Below are positions 25,837 through 34,504 of a stretch of DNA of 64,000 nt, piece by piece. The stretch covers positions 62,001 through 126,000 of the forward strand of contig NZ_AQHN01000054.1 of NCBI RefSeq assembly GCF_000359745.1, given 5' to 3'. A program made the translations under genes and the position numbers. Under the pieces are notes generated by a model. The model saw only the letters and a list, made by a program, of their open reading frames with translations. It was not told where the DNA came from and searched no databases. The stretch is from Rhizobium freirei PRF 81. GTDB taxonomy: Bacteria > Pseudomonadota > Alphaproteobacteria > Rhizobiales > Rhizobiaceae. Each line of letters opens with the position of its first letter. Position 1 is the stretch's first letter.

Positions 25837-27209
25837 ACGACAGTTCCCCGGTTTTTCTCATCGACGATGACAAGGATCTATTGAAAGCGACGAAACAGAC
25901 GCTTGAGCTTGCCGGCTTTGCCGTCTCCGCTTTCTCGGCGGCGGGCGATGCCTTGCGCGCTCTCGAGCCGGATTTTGCCGGCGTCGTTGTCTCCGACATC
26001 CGCATGCCGCAAATGGACGGACAGCAGCTGTTCGCCTGCATCAAGGAGCGCGACGCCGATCTGCCCGTCATCCTGATGACCGGGCATGGCGATATTCCGA
26101 TGGCGGTACAGGCCATCCAGGATGGCGCCTATGATTTCATCGCCAAGCCGTTTGCCACGGACAGGCTGGTGCAAAGCGTGCGGCGCGCCACAGAAAAGCG
26201 CCGGCTTGTTCTTGAAAACCGTTCCCTCCGCGTCGCCGTCGAACAGGCGCAGGGCGATCTGCCGCTGATTGGCCAGACCCCGGCCATGGAGCGGCTGCGC
26301 CATACTTTGCGGCAGATCGCCGATACGGATGTCGATGTGCTTGTCACCGGAGAAACCGGCAGCGGCAAGGAAGTGGTGGCAAGCCTGCTGCACCGCTGGA
26401 GCCGGCGCGCAAAGGGGAATTTCGTGGCGCTGAACTGCGGTGCGCTGCCCGAAACCGTGATCGAGAGCGAACTCTTCGGCCACGAGCCGGGCGCGTTCAC
26501 CGGCGCGCAGAAGAAGCGCGTCGGCCGCATCGAACATTCGAGCGCCGGTACGCTGTTTCTCGACGAGATTGAAAGCATGCCGCCGGCGATCCAGGTGCAG
26601 ATGCTGCGCGTGCTGGAAATGCGTGAGGTAACGCCGCTTGGCACGAATGAGGTCCGCCCCGTCGATCTGCGCGTGGTGGCGGCGGCCAAAGTCGACCTCG
26701 GCGACCCCGCCCAGCGCGGCGATTTTCGCGAAGACCTCTATTATCGTCTCAATGTCGTTACCCTTTCCATCCCGCCGCTGCGCGAGCGGCGCGACGATAT
26801 TCCCCTGCTCTTCAGCTATTTTGCCGAGCGTGCCGCCAATCGCTTCAAGCGCGAGGCGCCGGCCATCTCCTCCACCGTACGCCACCATCTGCTGCAGCAC
26901 GACTGGCCGGGAAACGTTCGCGAACTCTCCCATTTCGCCGAACGCCTGGTACTCGGCCTCGAAACCGCGGCCACCTCGAAACCCGGTGAGGCGCCTGCCA
27001 TGGATACAGCGCTATCCCTGCCCGCCCGCGTCGAACGCTATGAAGCCGACCTCATTCGCGAGACGTTATCGCAGAACAATGGCGATGTGCGCCGCACCAT
27101 CGAGGCTCTGGGGATTCCGCGAAAGACCTTCTACGACAAGCTGCAACGCCATGGCATCGTCAGAGGCGAATTTGCGGGCTTCGAGGAAAGCGACCGCCGC
27201 GGCCCATAA
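25833..27209 (+). CDS. dctD: C4-dicarboxylate transport response regulator DctD
   Basis: The 458-residue sigma-54 activator has a receiver domain with acceptor Asp55 in [12 protein letters not shown]. Its AAA+ domain has Walker A GETGSGKE (about 171-178), the sigma-54-contacting GAFTGA loop at 220-225, Walker [10 protein letters not shown] and the arginine-finger region. The C-terminal Fis-type helix-turn-helix ([24 protein letters not shown]) ends near residue 447. Phosphorylated by DctB, it binds the sites upstream of dctA and opens the RpoN promoter. Length and motifs match rhizobial DctD. The start overlaps the dctB stop (ATGA). Confidence 0.96.
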   Translation: MNDSSPVFLIDDDKDLLKATKQTLELAGFAVSAFSAAGDALRALEPDFAGVVVSDIRMPQMDGQQLFACIKERDADLPVILMTGHGDIPMAVQAIQDGAYDFIAKPFATDRLVQSVRRATEKRRLVLENRSLRVAVEQAQGDLPLIGQTPAMERLRHTLRQIADTDVDVLVTGETGSGKEVVASLLHRWSRRAKGNFVALNCGALPETVIESELFGHEPGAFTGAQKKRVGRIEHSSAGTLFLDEIESMPPAIQVQMLRVLEMREVTPLGTNEVRPVDLRVVAAAKVDLGDPAQRGDFREDLYYRLNVVTLSIPPLRERRDDIPLLFSYFAERAANRFKREAPAISSTVRHHLLQHDWPGNVRELSHFAERLVLGLETAATSKPGEAPAMDTALSLPARVERYEADLIRETLSQNNGDVRRTIEALGIPRKTFYDKLQRHGIVRGEFAGFEESDRRGP

Positions 27210-27281
27210 AACGGCCCCTAAAACGAAAACTCGCGGCCTTTCAGCCACGAGCTTCTCTGAAGAAACGCAGGGATGTGAACG

Positions 27282-28157
27282 TCAGCCCACGGCTTCGATC
27301 TTGTCCTGCGTCCTCATGTCGAAATCGCTGGCATCATGACGTTCGCGCAGCTGTTCGGACGGATCGCCCGACATGCGGTTGACCATGCGGCCACGCTTGA
27401 CGGCGGGACGCGCGTAGATCAGATCGGCCCAGCGCTGGACATTCTTGTAATCCTGCACCTGCAGGAATTCGCCGGCACCATACTGCCAGCCCTTGGCGAG
27501 ACCGCCGTACCAGGGCCAGATGGCGATATCGGCGATCGTGTATTCGCTGCCCGCGATATATTCGCTTTCCGCCAGGCGACGATCGAGCACGTCGAGTTCA
27601 CGCTTCACTTCCATCGCAAAGCGATCGATCGCATATTCGATCTTCGTCGGTGCATAAGCATAGAAGTGCCCGAAACCGCCGCCGAGATAGGGCGCGCTGC
27701 CCATCTGCCAGAACAGCCAGGACAGGCATTCGGCACGAGCAGGCTGCTCCTTCGGCAGGAAGGCGGCGAACTTTTCGGCGAGATAGGTCAGGATCGATCC
27801 CGATTCAAAAACGCGGATCGGCTTGGGGCCGCTGCGATCGAGCAAGGCGGGGATCTTCGAATTCGGGTTAATCTCGACGAAGCCGCTGCCGAACTGGTCG
27901 CCGTCACCGATCTTGATCAGCCAGGCGTCATATTCGGCGCCGCTATGACCAAGCGCCAGCAACTCCTCGAGCAGGATCGTGACCTTCACGCCATTCGGCG
28001 TGCCGAGCGAATAGAGCTGAAGAGGATGGCGGCCGACCGGCAGTTCCTTTTCATGCGTCGGCCCGGCGATCGGACGGTTGATATTGGCGAACTGGCCGCC
28101 ATTCGCCTTGTTCCAGGTCCAGATCTTCGGCGGCGTGTATTCGGCAGAACCGTTCAT
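27282..28157 (-). CDS. yghU: Glutathione S-transferase-like protein YghU
   Basis: The protein has 291 residues and is very close along its whole length to E. coli YghU (nu-class glutathione transferase with disulfide-bond reductase activity). Matches include the N-terminal WTWNKANGGQFANINRPIAG, the thioredoxin-like entry LYSLGTPNGVKVTILLEELLALG, ESGSILTYLAEKF, LGGGFGHFYAYAP and the C-terminal ERHDASDFD. These proteins use glutathione to reduce disulfides or peroxides in the cytoplasm. The ATG at 28157 gives better spacing to AGGAC than the in-frame 28163. It is downstream of the CCTCCTCCC RNA array on the same strand but beyond that array's terminator. Confidence 0.95.
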   Translation of the reverse strand: MNGSAEYTPPKIWTWNKANGGQFANINRPIAGPTHEKELPVGRHPLQLYSLGTPNGVKVTILLEELLALGHSGAEYDAWLIKIGDGDQFGSGFVEINPNSKIPALLDRSGPKPIRVFESGSILTYLAEKFAAFLPKEQPARAECLSWLFWQMGSAPYLGGGFGHFYAYAPTKIEYAIDRFAMEVKRELDVLDRRLAESEYIAGSEYTIADIAIWPWYGGLAKGWQYGAGEFLQVQDYKNVQRWADLIYARPAVKRGRMVNRMSGDPSEQLRERHDASDFDMRTQDKIEAVG

Positions 28158-28292
28158 AAGCATCGTCCTTTTGGGGTGAATCAGTTTTGGAGTGATCTTC
28201 GATGTAACGCGCTACGCCTGTGGCACATAGTGGCGCCCGTTCATTTTTGCGAGAGGCGCCGCGCCGCTTTTCGGATGCTCCTGGCTGAAACG

Positions 28293-28448
28293 AAAAAAGC
28301 CTGCCGCGGGAGGAGGTGCGGCAGGCTTTCATCAATAAATGAACAGTGGACGGGAGGAGGAGAGCCACTGTTCGCGCAGACGACCTTGGGAGGAGGAGAA
28401 GGGCGTCCGCAAAGCGAAGGGATGCGGGAGGAGATGCATCGCTTCGAT
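28293..28448 (-). ncRNA. Hairpin-array small RNA with CCTCCTCCC loops (alpha-r14/NfeR1/CcsR-like)
   Basis: Read on the minus strand, four stem-loops follow one another, and each exposes an anti-Shine-Dalgarno loop (CTCCTCCC or CCTCCTCCC). H4: arms 28415-28425 and 28436-28446, one mismatch. H3: 28376-28387 and 28399-28410, a few mismatches. H2: 9 perfect pairs, 28341-28349 with 28365-28373. H1: 10 perfect pairs, 28298-28307 with 28318-28327, followed by T6, so it is the terminator. A TATGTT box at 28455-28460 puts the 5' end near 28448, giving about 155 nt. Loop sequence, hairpin repetition and the DUF1127 neighbour fit the alpha-r14 (NfeR1) RNAs of rhizobia and the CcsR RNAs of Rhodobacter. 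The family and boundaries are inferred. Confidence 0.8.
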
Positions 28449-28576
28449 GGGTTAAACATATCAGTCTTTTGCTCAGTTGATAGGCATTTCTTTGCAAGAC
28501 AGCTATGCGCTATGCGAAAAGCAGAAAACTCAACTGGAGCATTTTTCGGCAGAGAGCACGGTGAACTGACATCCGA

Positions 28577-28614
28577 ACAAAACAAAAGCGCCTGCTCGGG
28601 AGGAAGCAGGCGCT
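28577..28614 (-). terminator. DUF1127 terminator with TTCCTCCC loop
   Basis: On the minus strand AGCGCCTGCT pairs perfectly with AGCAGGCGCT (arms 28605-28614 and 28587-28596), followed by TTTTGTTTTG. It ends the DUF1127 mRNA 36 bases after the stop codon. Its loop, TCCTCCCG, repeats the anti-Shine-Dalgarno theme of the RNA array just downstream, so the 3' end of this mRNA may itself act as one of these RNAs. Confidence 0.8.
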
Positions 28615-28650
28615 GACAGAATGCAGCTTGTAACTCAGCCGACGCGACTG

Positions 28651-28797
28651 TTAGCCGGCAACTGCGGCGCGGGCAACATTGCGGATTTCACCGCGATCAA
28701 TGCCCAGGTCGTGCAGCTCACGGGCAGACATACGGCCCAGTTCGGCGACCGTCTGACGATACTTGCGCCAGTTGTTGAAAGAGCGTGCTACGTTCAT
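28651..28797 (-). CDS. DUF1127 domain small protein
   Basis: The 48-residue Arg-rich protein reads MNVARSFNNWRKYRQ, then TVAELGRMSARELHDLGI, then DRGEIRNVARAAVAG. It contains the full DUF1127 motif (RxxxxLxxLsdreLrDiGisRxei). It was found by translating the minus strand and is below the usual ORF length limit. A GGGGATCATC site precedes the ATG. Small DUF1127 proteins in alphaproteobacteria are linked to RNA turnover, phosphate and carbon responses and to small-RNA maturation in Rhodobacter. Here too the gene is followed by CCTCCTCCC hairpins, which supports a conserved partnership. Transcription is divergent from the thiamine operon. Confidence 0.9.
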   Translation of the reverse strand: MNVARSFNNWRKYRQTVAELGRMSARELHDLGIDRGEIRNVARAAVAG

Positions 28798-29035
28798 GAT
28801 GATCCCCTTTCCTTGGGTATTCGAAGCTGAGCTGCCGTGCTTGGCGCTCCGTTCGCTTCGATGAGCAATATATAGTTCAAGACCCTCACATTTTGCAGAG
28901 CAAAGGTATCACCGCACCCATGCGCTGGACGCATGGATCGCAGAGGCATCAGCAAATTCCGCATCGGTCGCTCCGTCGTCTCTCCCGCAATTTGCTGATG
29001 ACAGAAGAGCCGTTGTCTGCAACAAGGAAAGGATT

Positions 29036-29172
29036 GAGAGACAGGGGCGTCCGCTGTTCGGCGGGCTGAGAAGCACCCTTTGAACCTGAACCAGATCATG
29101 CTGGCGGAGGGAGTCGCTCGGGGCCGGCAGCGCTGCATCCGCCCCCGCGTCTCGCCCGTCTGAAAGGGGCGA
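29036..29172 (+). promoter_or_regulatory. TPP riboswitch (THI box) controlling thiM
   Basis: The aptamer (about 29036-29119) contains the conserved CTGAGA, ACCCTTTGAACCTGA, CAGATCATGCTGGCGGAGGGA-type elements of TPP riboswitches. Downstream, TCGCCC (29152-29157) can pair with GGGCGA (29167-29172), hiding the GGGG ribosome site directly before the thiM ATG. Ligand-dependent block of translation is therefore inferred: thiamine diphosphate present, salvage genes off. Confidence 0.95.
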
Positions 29173-29173
29173 T

Positions 29174-29977
29174 ATGCAAGACCAAACGACTGTCGGCACT
29201 CTGCTCGGCGCCATGCGGGCGAACCCGCCGCTGGTGCAGTGCATCACCAATTTCGTGGCAATGAATATCGCCGCCAACGTCATGCTTGCGGCCGGAGCTT
29301 CACCCGCCATGGTGCATGCAGAAGAAGAAGCCGGCGAATTCGCCGCCATCTCCGGGGCACTGACGGTGAATATCGGTACGCTTTCGGCTGGATGGCTTGC
29401 CGGCATGCTCGCCGCCGCGCAATCGGCAACGCAGGCGGGCAAACCGTGGGTTCTCGATCCGGTGGCACATTATGCAACGGCGTTCCGCCGCAAGGCCGCC
29501 GCGCAACTGCTGGAACAGCAGCCGACGATCGTTCGCGGCAACGCCTCGGAGATCATCGCGCTTGCGGGCGGCGCCAGCCATGGCCAAGGCGTCGACAGCC
29601 GCGATCCCGTCGAATTGGCCGAGGTTGCGGCCAGACAACTCGCCGAACGGCACGGATGCGTGGTTGCCGTGACCGGCGTCACTGATTTTGTCACCGATGG
29701 TCCAAGGGCGCGGCGCATAGAAGGCGGCTCTTCGCTGATGCCTCAAGTCACGGCACTCGGCTGCTCGCTGACCTGCCTTGTCGGCGCATTCGCAGCCGCC
29801 GTGCCCGACAATCCCTTCGATGCGACGGTTGCGGCACTTGCCGTCTTTGCCGTTGCGGGAGAACAGGCGGGAGCGGCAGCCGATGGCCCCGGCTCCTTTT
29901 CCTGGCGCTTTCTCGATGCTCTGGCCGCCCTCGACGCCGACACCCTGTCCGCCAAGGCGAGGATCATGACGGCATGA
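29174..29977 (+). CDS. thiM: Hydroxyethylthiazole kinase ThiM
   Basis: The 267-residue kinase salvages the thiazole moiety by phosphorylating 4-methyl-5-(2-hydroxyethyl)thiazole with ATP. Family marks are PLVQCITNFVAMNIAANVMLAAGASPAMVHAEEE near the N-terminus, KPWVLDPVAHYAT, VRGNASEIIALAG and the ATP-site VTGVTDFVTDG, followed by QVTALGCSLTCLVGAF with the catalytic Cys. It is the first gene of the riboswitch-controlled operon and overlaps thiE by 4 bases. The GGGGCGAT ribosome site lies in the riboswitch expression platform. Confidence 0.96.
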   Translation: MQDQTTVGTLLGAMRANPPLVQCITNFVAMNIAANVMLAAGASPAMVHAEEEAGEFAAISGALTVNIGTLSAGWLAGMLAAAQSATQAGKPWVLDPVAHYATAFRRKAAAQLLEQQPTIVRGNASEIIALAGGASHGQGVDSRDPVELAEVAARQLAERHGCVVAVTGVTDFVTDGPRARRIEGGSSLMPQVTALGCSLTCLVGAFAAAVPDNPFDATVAALAVFAVAGEQAGAAADGPGSFSWRFLDALAALDADTLSAKARIMTA

Positions 29978-30609
29978 AGAACTTCGACCTTTCACTGTAT
30001 CTCGTTCTGGATCCAGTCCTGTGCGCTGATATCGGCATGGTCGAGACTGCGCGTGCCGCTGTTGCCGGTGGCGCAACGATCGTGCAGCTGCGCGACAAAC
30101 ATGCCGCGACCGCGGCGATGATCGAGACAGGCCTTGCCCTCAAGCAGGTGCTGGCGGGAAGCAATGCCCGCCTCATCGTCAACGACAATGTCGATGCCGC
30201 TATCGCAATTGGTGCCGATGGCCTGCATATCGGGCAGGAAGATCTGGACGCCCGCGCGGCACGCCGAATGATCGGCCCGGACATGATCCTGGGTCTTTCG
30301 GTGGAGACCGAGGCCCTCACTGCGGCAATCGACGCCGGGATCGTCGACTATGCAGGGATCGGTCCGGTCTTTGCAACGCCGACCAAGCCGGATCACAAGC
30401 AGCCAATCGGCTTTGATGGCCTTAAACGCATCATCAAGCTCTCCCCGGTTCCGACGGTGGCCATCGGCGGCCTGAAAGCCGAGCATGTTGCCGACGCGCT
30501 GGCGGCAGGCGCGGATGGATTGGCGGTGGTCTCGGCCATATGCGGCAGACCCGATCCCGCGGCCGCTACAGCCCTAATCGCCGAAGCTATCAAGGAGGCG
30601 CGCAAATGA
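29974..30609 (+). CDS. thiE: Thiamine-phosphate synthase ThiE
   Basis: The 211-residue TIM-barrel enzyme joins thiazole phosphate and HMP diphosphate to give thiamine phosphate. Marks are [10 protein letters not shown] (QxR/K pyrophosphate site), [26 protein letters not shown], the [21 protein letters not shown] thiazole-phosphate loop and the [10 protein letters not shown] phosphate loop. It overlaps thiM upstream and thiD downstream by 4 bases each. In this operon it uses products of ThiM and ThiD directly. Confidence 0.96.
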   Translation: MKNFDLSLYLVLDPVLCADIGMVETARAAVAGGATIVQLRDKHAATAAMIETGLALKQVLAGSNARLIVNDNVDAAIAIGADGLHIGQEDLDARAARRMIGPDMILGLSVETEALTAAIDAGIVDYAGIGPVFATPTKPDHKQPIGFDGLKRIIKLSPVPTVAIGGLKAEHVADALAAGADGLAVVSAICGRPDPAAATALIAEAIKEARK

Positions 30610-31427
30610 TCCGCAACGTCCTGTCCATCGCCGGCTCCGATCCCTCCGGCGGCGCCGGTATCCAGGCCGACCTCAAAACTTTTTCGGCTCGCGGCGTTTA
30701 TGGAATGGCTGTTTTGACCGCCCTGACCGCTCAAAATACTCGGGGCGTTTCCGGCGTTCATCCGGTGCCGCCGCAATTCGTCGCCGATCAGATTGCGGCG
30801 ATTTTTGCCGATATCCGCGTCGATGCCGTCAAGATCGGCATGATCGCCAACGCGGAGATCGCGAGCGCCGTTGCCGACATTCTGGCAAGACGCCGCGATG
30901 TCCCTGTCGTGCTTGATCCCGTGATGATCGCCAAAGGCGGCGCAGCCCTTCTCGCCGCCGATGCCGTCGATGTGCTGACCAGGCGCTTGTTGCCTCTGGC
31001 GACGGTCGTGACGCCGAACCTGCCCGAGGCGGCAGCCTTGCTGCACGAAGCCGAGGCAGCAAGCCGCGACGATATGGCACGTCAAGCAAATGTCCTGGCC
31101 AGTCTCGGCCCGGCCGCAGTTCTTGTGAAGGGCGGTCATCTCGAAGGCGATGAGAGCCCCGATGTGCTGGCAAGCGCAGGCATCGTCACCTGGTTCGAAG
31201 CCGACCGGCTGCCGACAAAGAACACGCACGGAACCGGATGTACGCTCTCCAGCGCCATTGCCGCCGAGATCGCCAAAGGCCTGCCGCTTCCGAAAGCCAT
31301 CGCCTCGGCCAAGAATTATCTCGCCCGCGCGGTCGCCGCCGCGGGCGAGCTCTCGGTCGGTAGCGGCCACGGACCGGTGCAGCATTTCCATGCGCTATGG
31401 GCAGATAATGAAGGAGTAGATGGATGA
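30606..31427 (+). CDS. thiD: Hydroxymethylpyrimidine/phosphomethylpyrimidine kinase ThiD
   Basis: The 273-residue ribokinase-fold enzyme phosphorylates HMP and HMP-P. Marks are [40 protein letters not shown] at the start, [21 protein letters not shown] and the catalytic anion-hole [15 protein letters not shown] with Asp/Cys arrangement. The ATG at 30606 overlaps the thiE stop (ATGA); an in-frame upstream extension to 30540 lies inside thiE and is rejected. The final codons overlap the following SDR gene by 4 bases. Confidence 0.96.
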   Translation: MIRNVLSIAGSDPSGGAGIQADLKTFSARGVYGMAVLTALTAQNTRGVSGVHPVPPQFVADQIAAIFADIRVDAVKIGMIANAEIASAVADILARRRDVPVVLDPVMIAKGGAALLAADAVDVLTRRLLPLATVVTPNLPEAAALLHEAEAASRDDMARQANVLASLGPAAVLVKGGHLEGDESPDVLASAGIVTWFEADRLPTKNTHGTGCTLSSAIAAEIAKGLPLPKAIASAKNYLARAVAAAGELSVGSGHGPVQHFHALWADNEGVDG

Positions 31428-32188
31428 GCCTGCCAATCAAGGAGCAGATCGTCATCGTATCAGGTGCCGGGCGCGGTCTCGGCTCAGCAATCGCGGCAGC
31501 CTTTGCGCGCGAAGGCGCGAAGGTCGCGATCAATTATCGAGCCAGCTGCGCGCAGGCGGAAGCGCTTGCGACGCAGCTCGGCGATCGTGCAAGGGCTTTC
31601 CAAGCCGATATGCGCAGCTCCGCCGACACGGAACGGCTGGTGGAGGAGGTGACGGCTCACTTCGGAGCGCCGACGACCATAGTCCATAATGCGCTTGCCG
31701 ATTTCAGCTTCAACGGCGATGCGCGCTCGAAACTGGATGCCTTGAGCTGGGCAGAAATGGCAGCGCAGCTAGAGACGGCCCTTCGGGGGGCCTTAAACCT
31801 CATTCAGGCGGCGCGGCCTGCGATGGCGCGGGCGGGCTTTGGCAGGGTCATCACGATCGGCACCAACCTCTTCCAGAATCCGGTCGTGCCCTATCACGAC
31901 TATACGGCAGCGAAAGCGGCTCTCCTGTCGCTGACCAGAACAGCTGCCGCCGAGCTCGGGCCGCTCGGCATTACCGTCAACATGATCTCGGGCGGCCTGC
32001 TGCGCACGACCGATGCCAGCAGCGCCACGCCGGAAGCCGTTTTCGACATCATCGCCGCCAATACGCCGCTTCGTCGCGTCACGACACCCGAAGAAGCCGC
32101 CGATGCCGTTCTGTTCTTCGCCAGCCCCTGGGCCCGCGCCGTTACCGGGCAGAACCTGATCGTCGACGGCGGACTGGTCTTCGGCTAG
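31424..32188 (+). CDS. SDR-family oxidoreductase in the thiamine operon
   Basis: The 254-residue short-chain dehydrogenase/reductase has a TGxxxGxG-type loop SGAGRGLGSA, an NYR after strand 2 suggesting NADP(H), the YxxxK pair in YHDYTAAKAALL and a FabG-like C-terminus (VTGQNLIVDGG). The residue 13 before the catalytic Tyr is Thr, not the usual Ser. It overlaps thiD by 4 bases, so it is translated with the thiamine genes. The substrate is unknown: an oxidised or aldehyde-type pyrimidine or thiazole salvage intermediate is an attractive guess, and a FabG-like role is the alternative. The stop codon abuts an intergenic repeat. Confidence 0.88.
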   Translation: MSLPIKEQIVIVSGAGRGLGSAIAAAFAREGAKVAINYRASCAQAEALATQLGDRARAFQADMRSSADTERLVEEVTAHFGAPTTIVHNALADFSFNGDARSKLDALSWAEMAAQLETALRGALNLIQAARPAMARAGFGRVITIGTNLFQNPVVPYHDYTAAKAALLSLTRTAAAELGPLGITVNMISGGLLRTTDASSATPEAVFDIIAANTPLRRVTTPEEAADAVLFFASPWARAVTGQNLIVDGGLVFG

Positions 32189-32288
32189 AGCAATTCTAGC
32201 AGCAGCGCGCAGCGGTTTTGCGTACGGAATTACGCGAAAACAAAGAGATAGGGCATTTCCGTGACTCCGTTTGAAACGGAAATGCCCT
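32189..32288 (+). repeat. Intergenic mosaic repeat, copy 1
   Basis: This roughly 100-base element shares GCGGTTTTGCGT, ACAAAGAGATAG and a terminal inverted repeat with two other copies in this window. The inverted repeat is GGGCATTTCCGT (32251-32262) with ACGGAAATGCCC (32276-32287), a perfect 12-base stem. It begins at the SDR stop codon. The form is typical of short mosaic repeats in Rhizobium genomes (RIME-like). Confidence 0.75.
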
Positions 32289-32364
32289 CGGCAGAACGAC
32301 AAGGAGGCGCCGACCATCGGTCGCCGCCTCCCGTTTTGTCGCAGCAATCGGCTGAGCCGGTCGA

Positions 32365-33237
32365 TCAGGCCCAGCCCATGGTCAGCACACCGAAGAGGAT
32401 GACCACGCCCAACACGATGCGGTAGACCACGAAGGGCCAAGTGGAAAACCGCTCCAGAAAGCGCATGAGCCCCCAGATGGCCACGAAGGACGAGATACTG
32501 CCGACAATCAGTCCGACGATCAGAATGGACCAGGCTTCCATGGGAATATGGGCCTTATAGAGCGTGAACAGTTCCTTCAAACCGGCAAGCGCGATCGCCG
32601 GCAACCCGAGCAGAAAGGAGAACCGGGCCGCTTCCTCGCGTTTCAGGCCGAGAAAGAGCGCTCCGGTCAGGGTCGAACCCGAGCGTGAAACGCCGGGCAC
32701 GAGAGCACCAACCTGCGTGATGCCGACAAACAGGGCATCGATCAGGGTCATTTGCTCCATATTCTTTTTGTGGCGGCTATAAAGTTCCGCAACGGCCAGA
32801 AGCACGCCCATGACAACGCAGGCGCTACCGATGACCCACAGGCTGCGCAACGACGTACCGCAGGCATTCAGCGAAGACGACAGAAGCAGGCCGGCTATGA
32901 CGATGGGGATCGTCGCGATGACAATGGCAATCGCAAGCCGCATGGCGGGCGACCGCCAATCCCGGCGCTTGATGGCGTCGAGCGATCCGAAGGTGACGTA
33001 ACGGACGTCGCTCCAGAAATAGGACACGATCGCCGCCAACGCGGCAAGCTGCATCGCTGCCGAAAACGCCGAGCCGGGATCCTGCCAGCCGAGCAAAGCC
33101 GGTACGAGGCGCATATGAGCGGTGGACGAGATCGGCAGAAGCTCGGTCAAGCCCTGCACGACGCCCAGAAAAGCAATTTTGGCGTAGCCCAGGGCGACAA
33201 AGCCCGTGTCTACGCCTTGTGTACAAACATCAGCCAC
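32365..33237 (-). CDS. uppP: Undecaprenyl-diphosphate phosphatase UppP (BacA family)
   Basis: The 290-residue integral membrane protein has about eight helices. Both catalytic motifs are present: the (E/Q)xxxE region in VQGLTELLPISSTAH at about 28-41 and the phosphate-binding PGVSRSGSTLTGALFLGL loop. It removes a phosphate from undecaprenyl diphosphate at the periplasmic side, recycling the carrier for peptidoglycan and polysaccharide synthesis; over-expression gives bacitracin resistance. It converges with the thiamine operon. The 20 residues before the conserved start are variable, so the ATG at 33237 could be replaced by a later one. Confidence 0.95.
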   Translation of the reverse strand: MADVCTQGVDTGFVALGYAKIAFLGVVQGLTELLPISSTAHMRLVPALLGWQDPGSAFSAAMQLAALAAIVSYFWSDVRYVTFGSLDAIKRRDWRSPAMRLAIAIVIATIPIVIAGLLLSSSLNACGTSLRSLWVIGSACVVMGVLLAVAELYSRHKKNMEQMTLIDALFVGITQVGALVPGVSRSGSTLTGALFLGLKREEAARFSFLLGLPAIALAGLKELFTLYKAHIPMEAWSILIVGLIVGSISSFVAIWGLMRFLERFSTWPFVVYRIVLGVVILFGVLTMGWA

Positions 33238-33779
33238 GTTTCGAAATCCTCAGTTCTCTTTGGGGGCTTTGCACCGTAGCGGTGCGATGAACTTTGCTGC
33301 GAAACCGTTTTCCGACACGTTACCGACGATACTTCTCAAGGGCTTCGCCGATCTCGCGTTCGGAATCGAGGGCGAAGATAATTGGGCAGGCTGAACTCTA
33401 TCTGAAATTGCCAGCCTTGTTTTTAGGTTTCATGACATTCAGCCATCGCCCGCAGGCAAGGCTTGCCGGCGGCGGCGATGACGGATGGAATGCGATGAGG
33501 GCCCAATACCCTGAGCATCAAGGGGAACTGCGACGGTGGCTGCTTCGCGGCAGGGCTGATATTGAGCGTACGCCGGCGAGACAAGAAAATGGGAGGCTAG
33601 CCCGAGATCACTCGGAGCGCGTGCTGGTTTCCCTGAAAGCCGAATCCGGACGGAGGTGCTGGAGCTTTTCCGCTTTAAACGGAGTTGTGGAAATGCCCTA
33701 TCTCTTTGTTTTCAAGCAATTTCCAACGCAAAACCGCTTCGCACTTTCGCAGGAATTGCCCTGAGCGGGCCGGCCAAGG
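33238..33779. other. Intergenic region carrying repeat copy 2
   Basis: The uppP promoter lies at the left end; repeat copy 2 occupies 33661-33763. A 156-codon plus-strand frame (33294-33764) runs through the repeat and is rejected as a gene. Nothing else was recognised. Confidence 0.5.
33661..33763 (-). repeat. Intergenic mosaic repeat, copy 2
   Basis: It is the inverse orientation of copy 1: the minus strand reads GGGCAATTCCTGCGAAAGTG, then a GCGGTTTTGCGT core, AAACAAAGAGATAG and GGGCATTTCCAC. The terminal hairpin is less perfect than in copy 1. It lies just after the stop of the receiver-like hypothetical gene. Confidence 0.75.
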
Positions 33780-34160
33780 CTAGCGTGGCAACGGTCCGCG
33801 CGCTGCGCGTTTATGGGCATCGCCCATGACCATGAAAATCCGCTTGATGAATGCATCGCCGTCGAACTGCCGTGGCGCACCTTCAGCGGCATGGTCGGGA
33901 CGCTCGAAGATGAAAGCTTCCAGGTTGACGATCGGCAATTTCAGCCGGGTGCGTATCTGGCCGATCATCGCCGTATGCGTGACGACCACCTGACAGCCAT
34001 TCGGCTCGAACCACGCCTGAATGCCGGTCGCTGGTATGGTCGCTACCGTCAGGCCCCGTTCAGACAGAACAGACCCTATACGCGTCGCGACTTGCTGATT
34101 GTCCAGGCAGATCAACACGTCGGTTTGCGAAAGGGTCGGCGAATTGTCTGAATGCATCAA
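33780..34160 (-). CDS. Receiver-like hypothetical protein (126 aa)
   Basis: The fold reads as an alternating strand-helix CheY-like half: TDVLICLDNQQVATRIGSVLSERGLTVATIP, then CQVVVTHTAMIGQIRTRLKLPIVNLEAFIFERP. Where a receiver would have its phospho-acceptor Asp, the strand-3 end is VVTHT. It is therefore either a degenerate receiver or an unrelated small alpha/beta protein. The C-terminal 30 residues are basic. It stands alone on the minus strand, with a 344-base AT-rich upstream region. Function is unknown. Confidence 0.6.
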   Translation of the reverse strand: MMHSDNSPTLSQTDVLICLDNQQVATRIGSVLSERGLTVATIPATGIQAWFEPNGCQVVVTHTAMIGQIRTRLKLPIVNLEAFIFERPDHAAEGAPRQFDGDAFIKRIFMVMGDAHKRAARGPLPR

Positions 34161-34504
34161 GCAGCCTCTCGTTCAAGATGAGGCGAATATATCGATTCGG
34201 ACGTAACGCAGTGTTTTAAGTTGTTACATTTTGTTTCAGGACCATGATGGATCCAAGGCGCATCCTCGCATGTGAAATCCTCGAAAGAACCACAGAATTA
34301 TCATTTAATCTATTGATATTTATGGATATTATTATCCAACCTCAAACCTTATGATATAGGATCAGGCGCTTCGGAAAAGCGCTCACGCCCAAATCTCGCT
34401 ATCGGCATCGTGAGTGCACCGGCTCAGACTGCTGTTGAGGTTCCGCGGATAAGGCGGTCGACAACGGTTATCGAAGGGCAACCGAAGCGCGTGCGAGAAC
34501 AGCC
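34161..34504. other. AT-rich intergenic region
   Basis: No gene was found. The segment at about 34290-34360 is strongly AT-rich (TATTGATATTTATGGATATT) and probably holds the promoter of the minus-strand gene at 33780-34160. No T-run hairpin was seen for the gene ending at 34505. Confidence 0.4.

Noticed and set aside
28301..28440. Repeated GGGAGGAGG on the plus strand as ribosome sites of small ORFs
   Set aside because: The words lie in hairpin loops and no suitable ORFs follow them; the minus-strand RNA explains them better.
27336..28616. 426-codon plus-strand frame
   Set aside because: Antisense of yghU and of the hairpin RNA array; not a gene.
33294..33764. 156-codon plus-strand frame
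   Set aside because: It reads through the intergenic repeat and has no recognisable domain.
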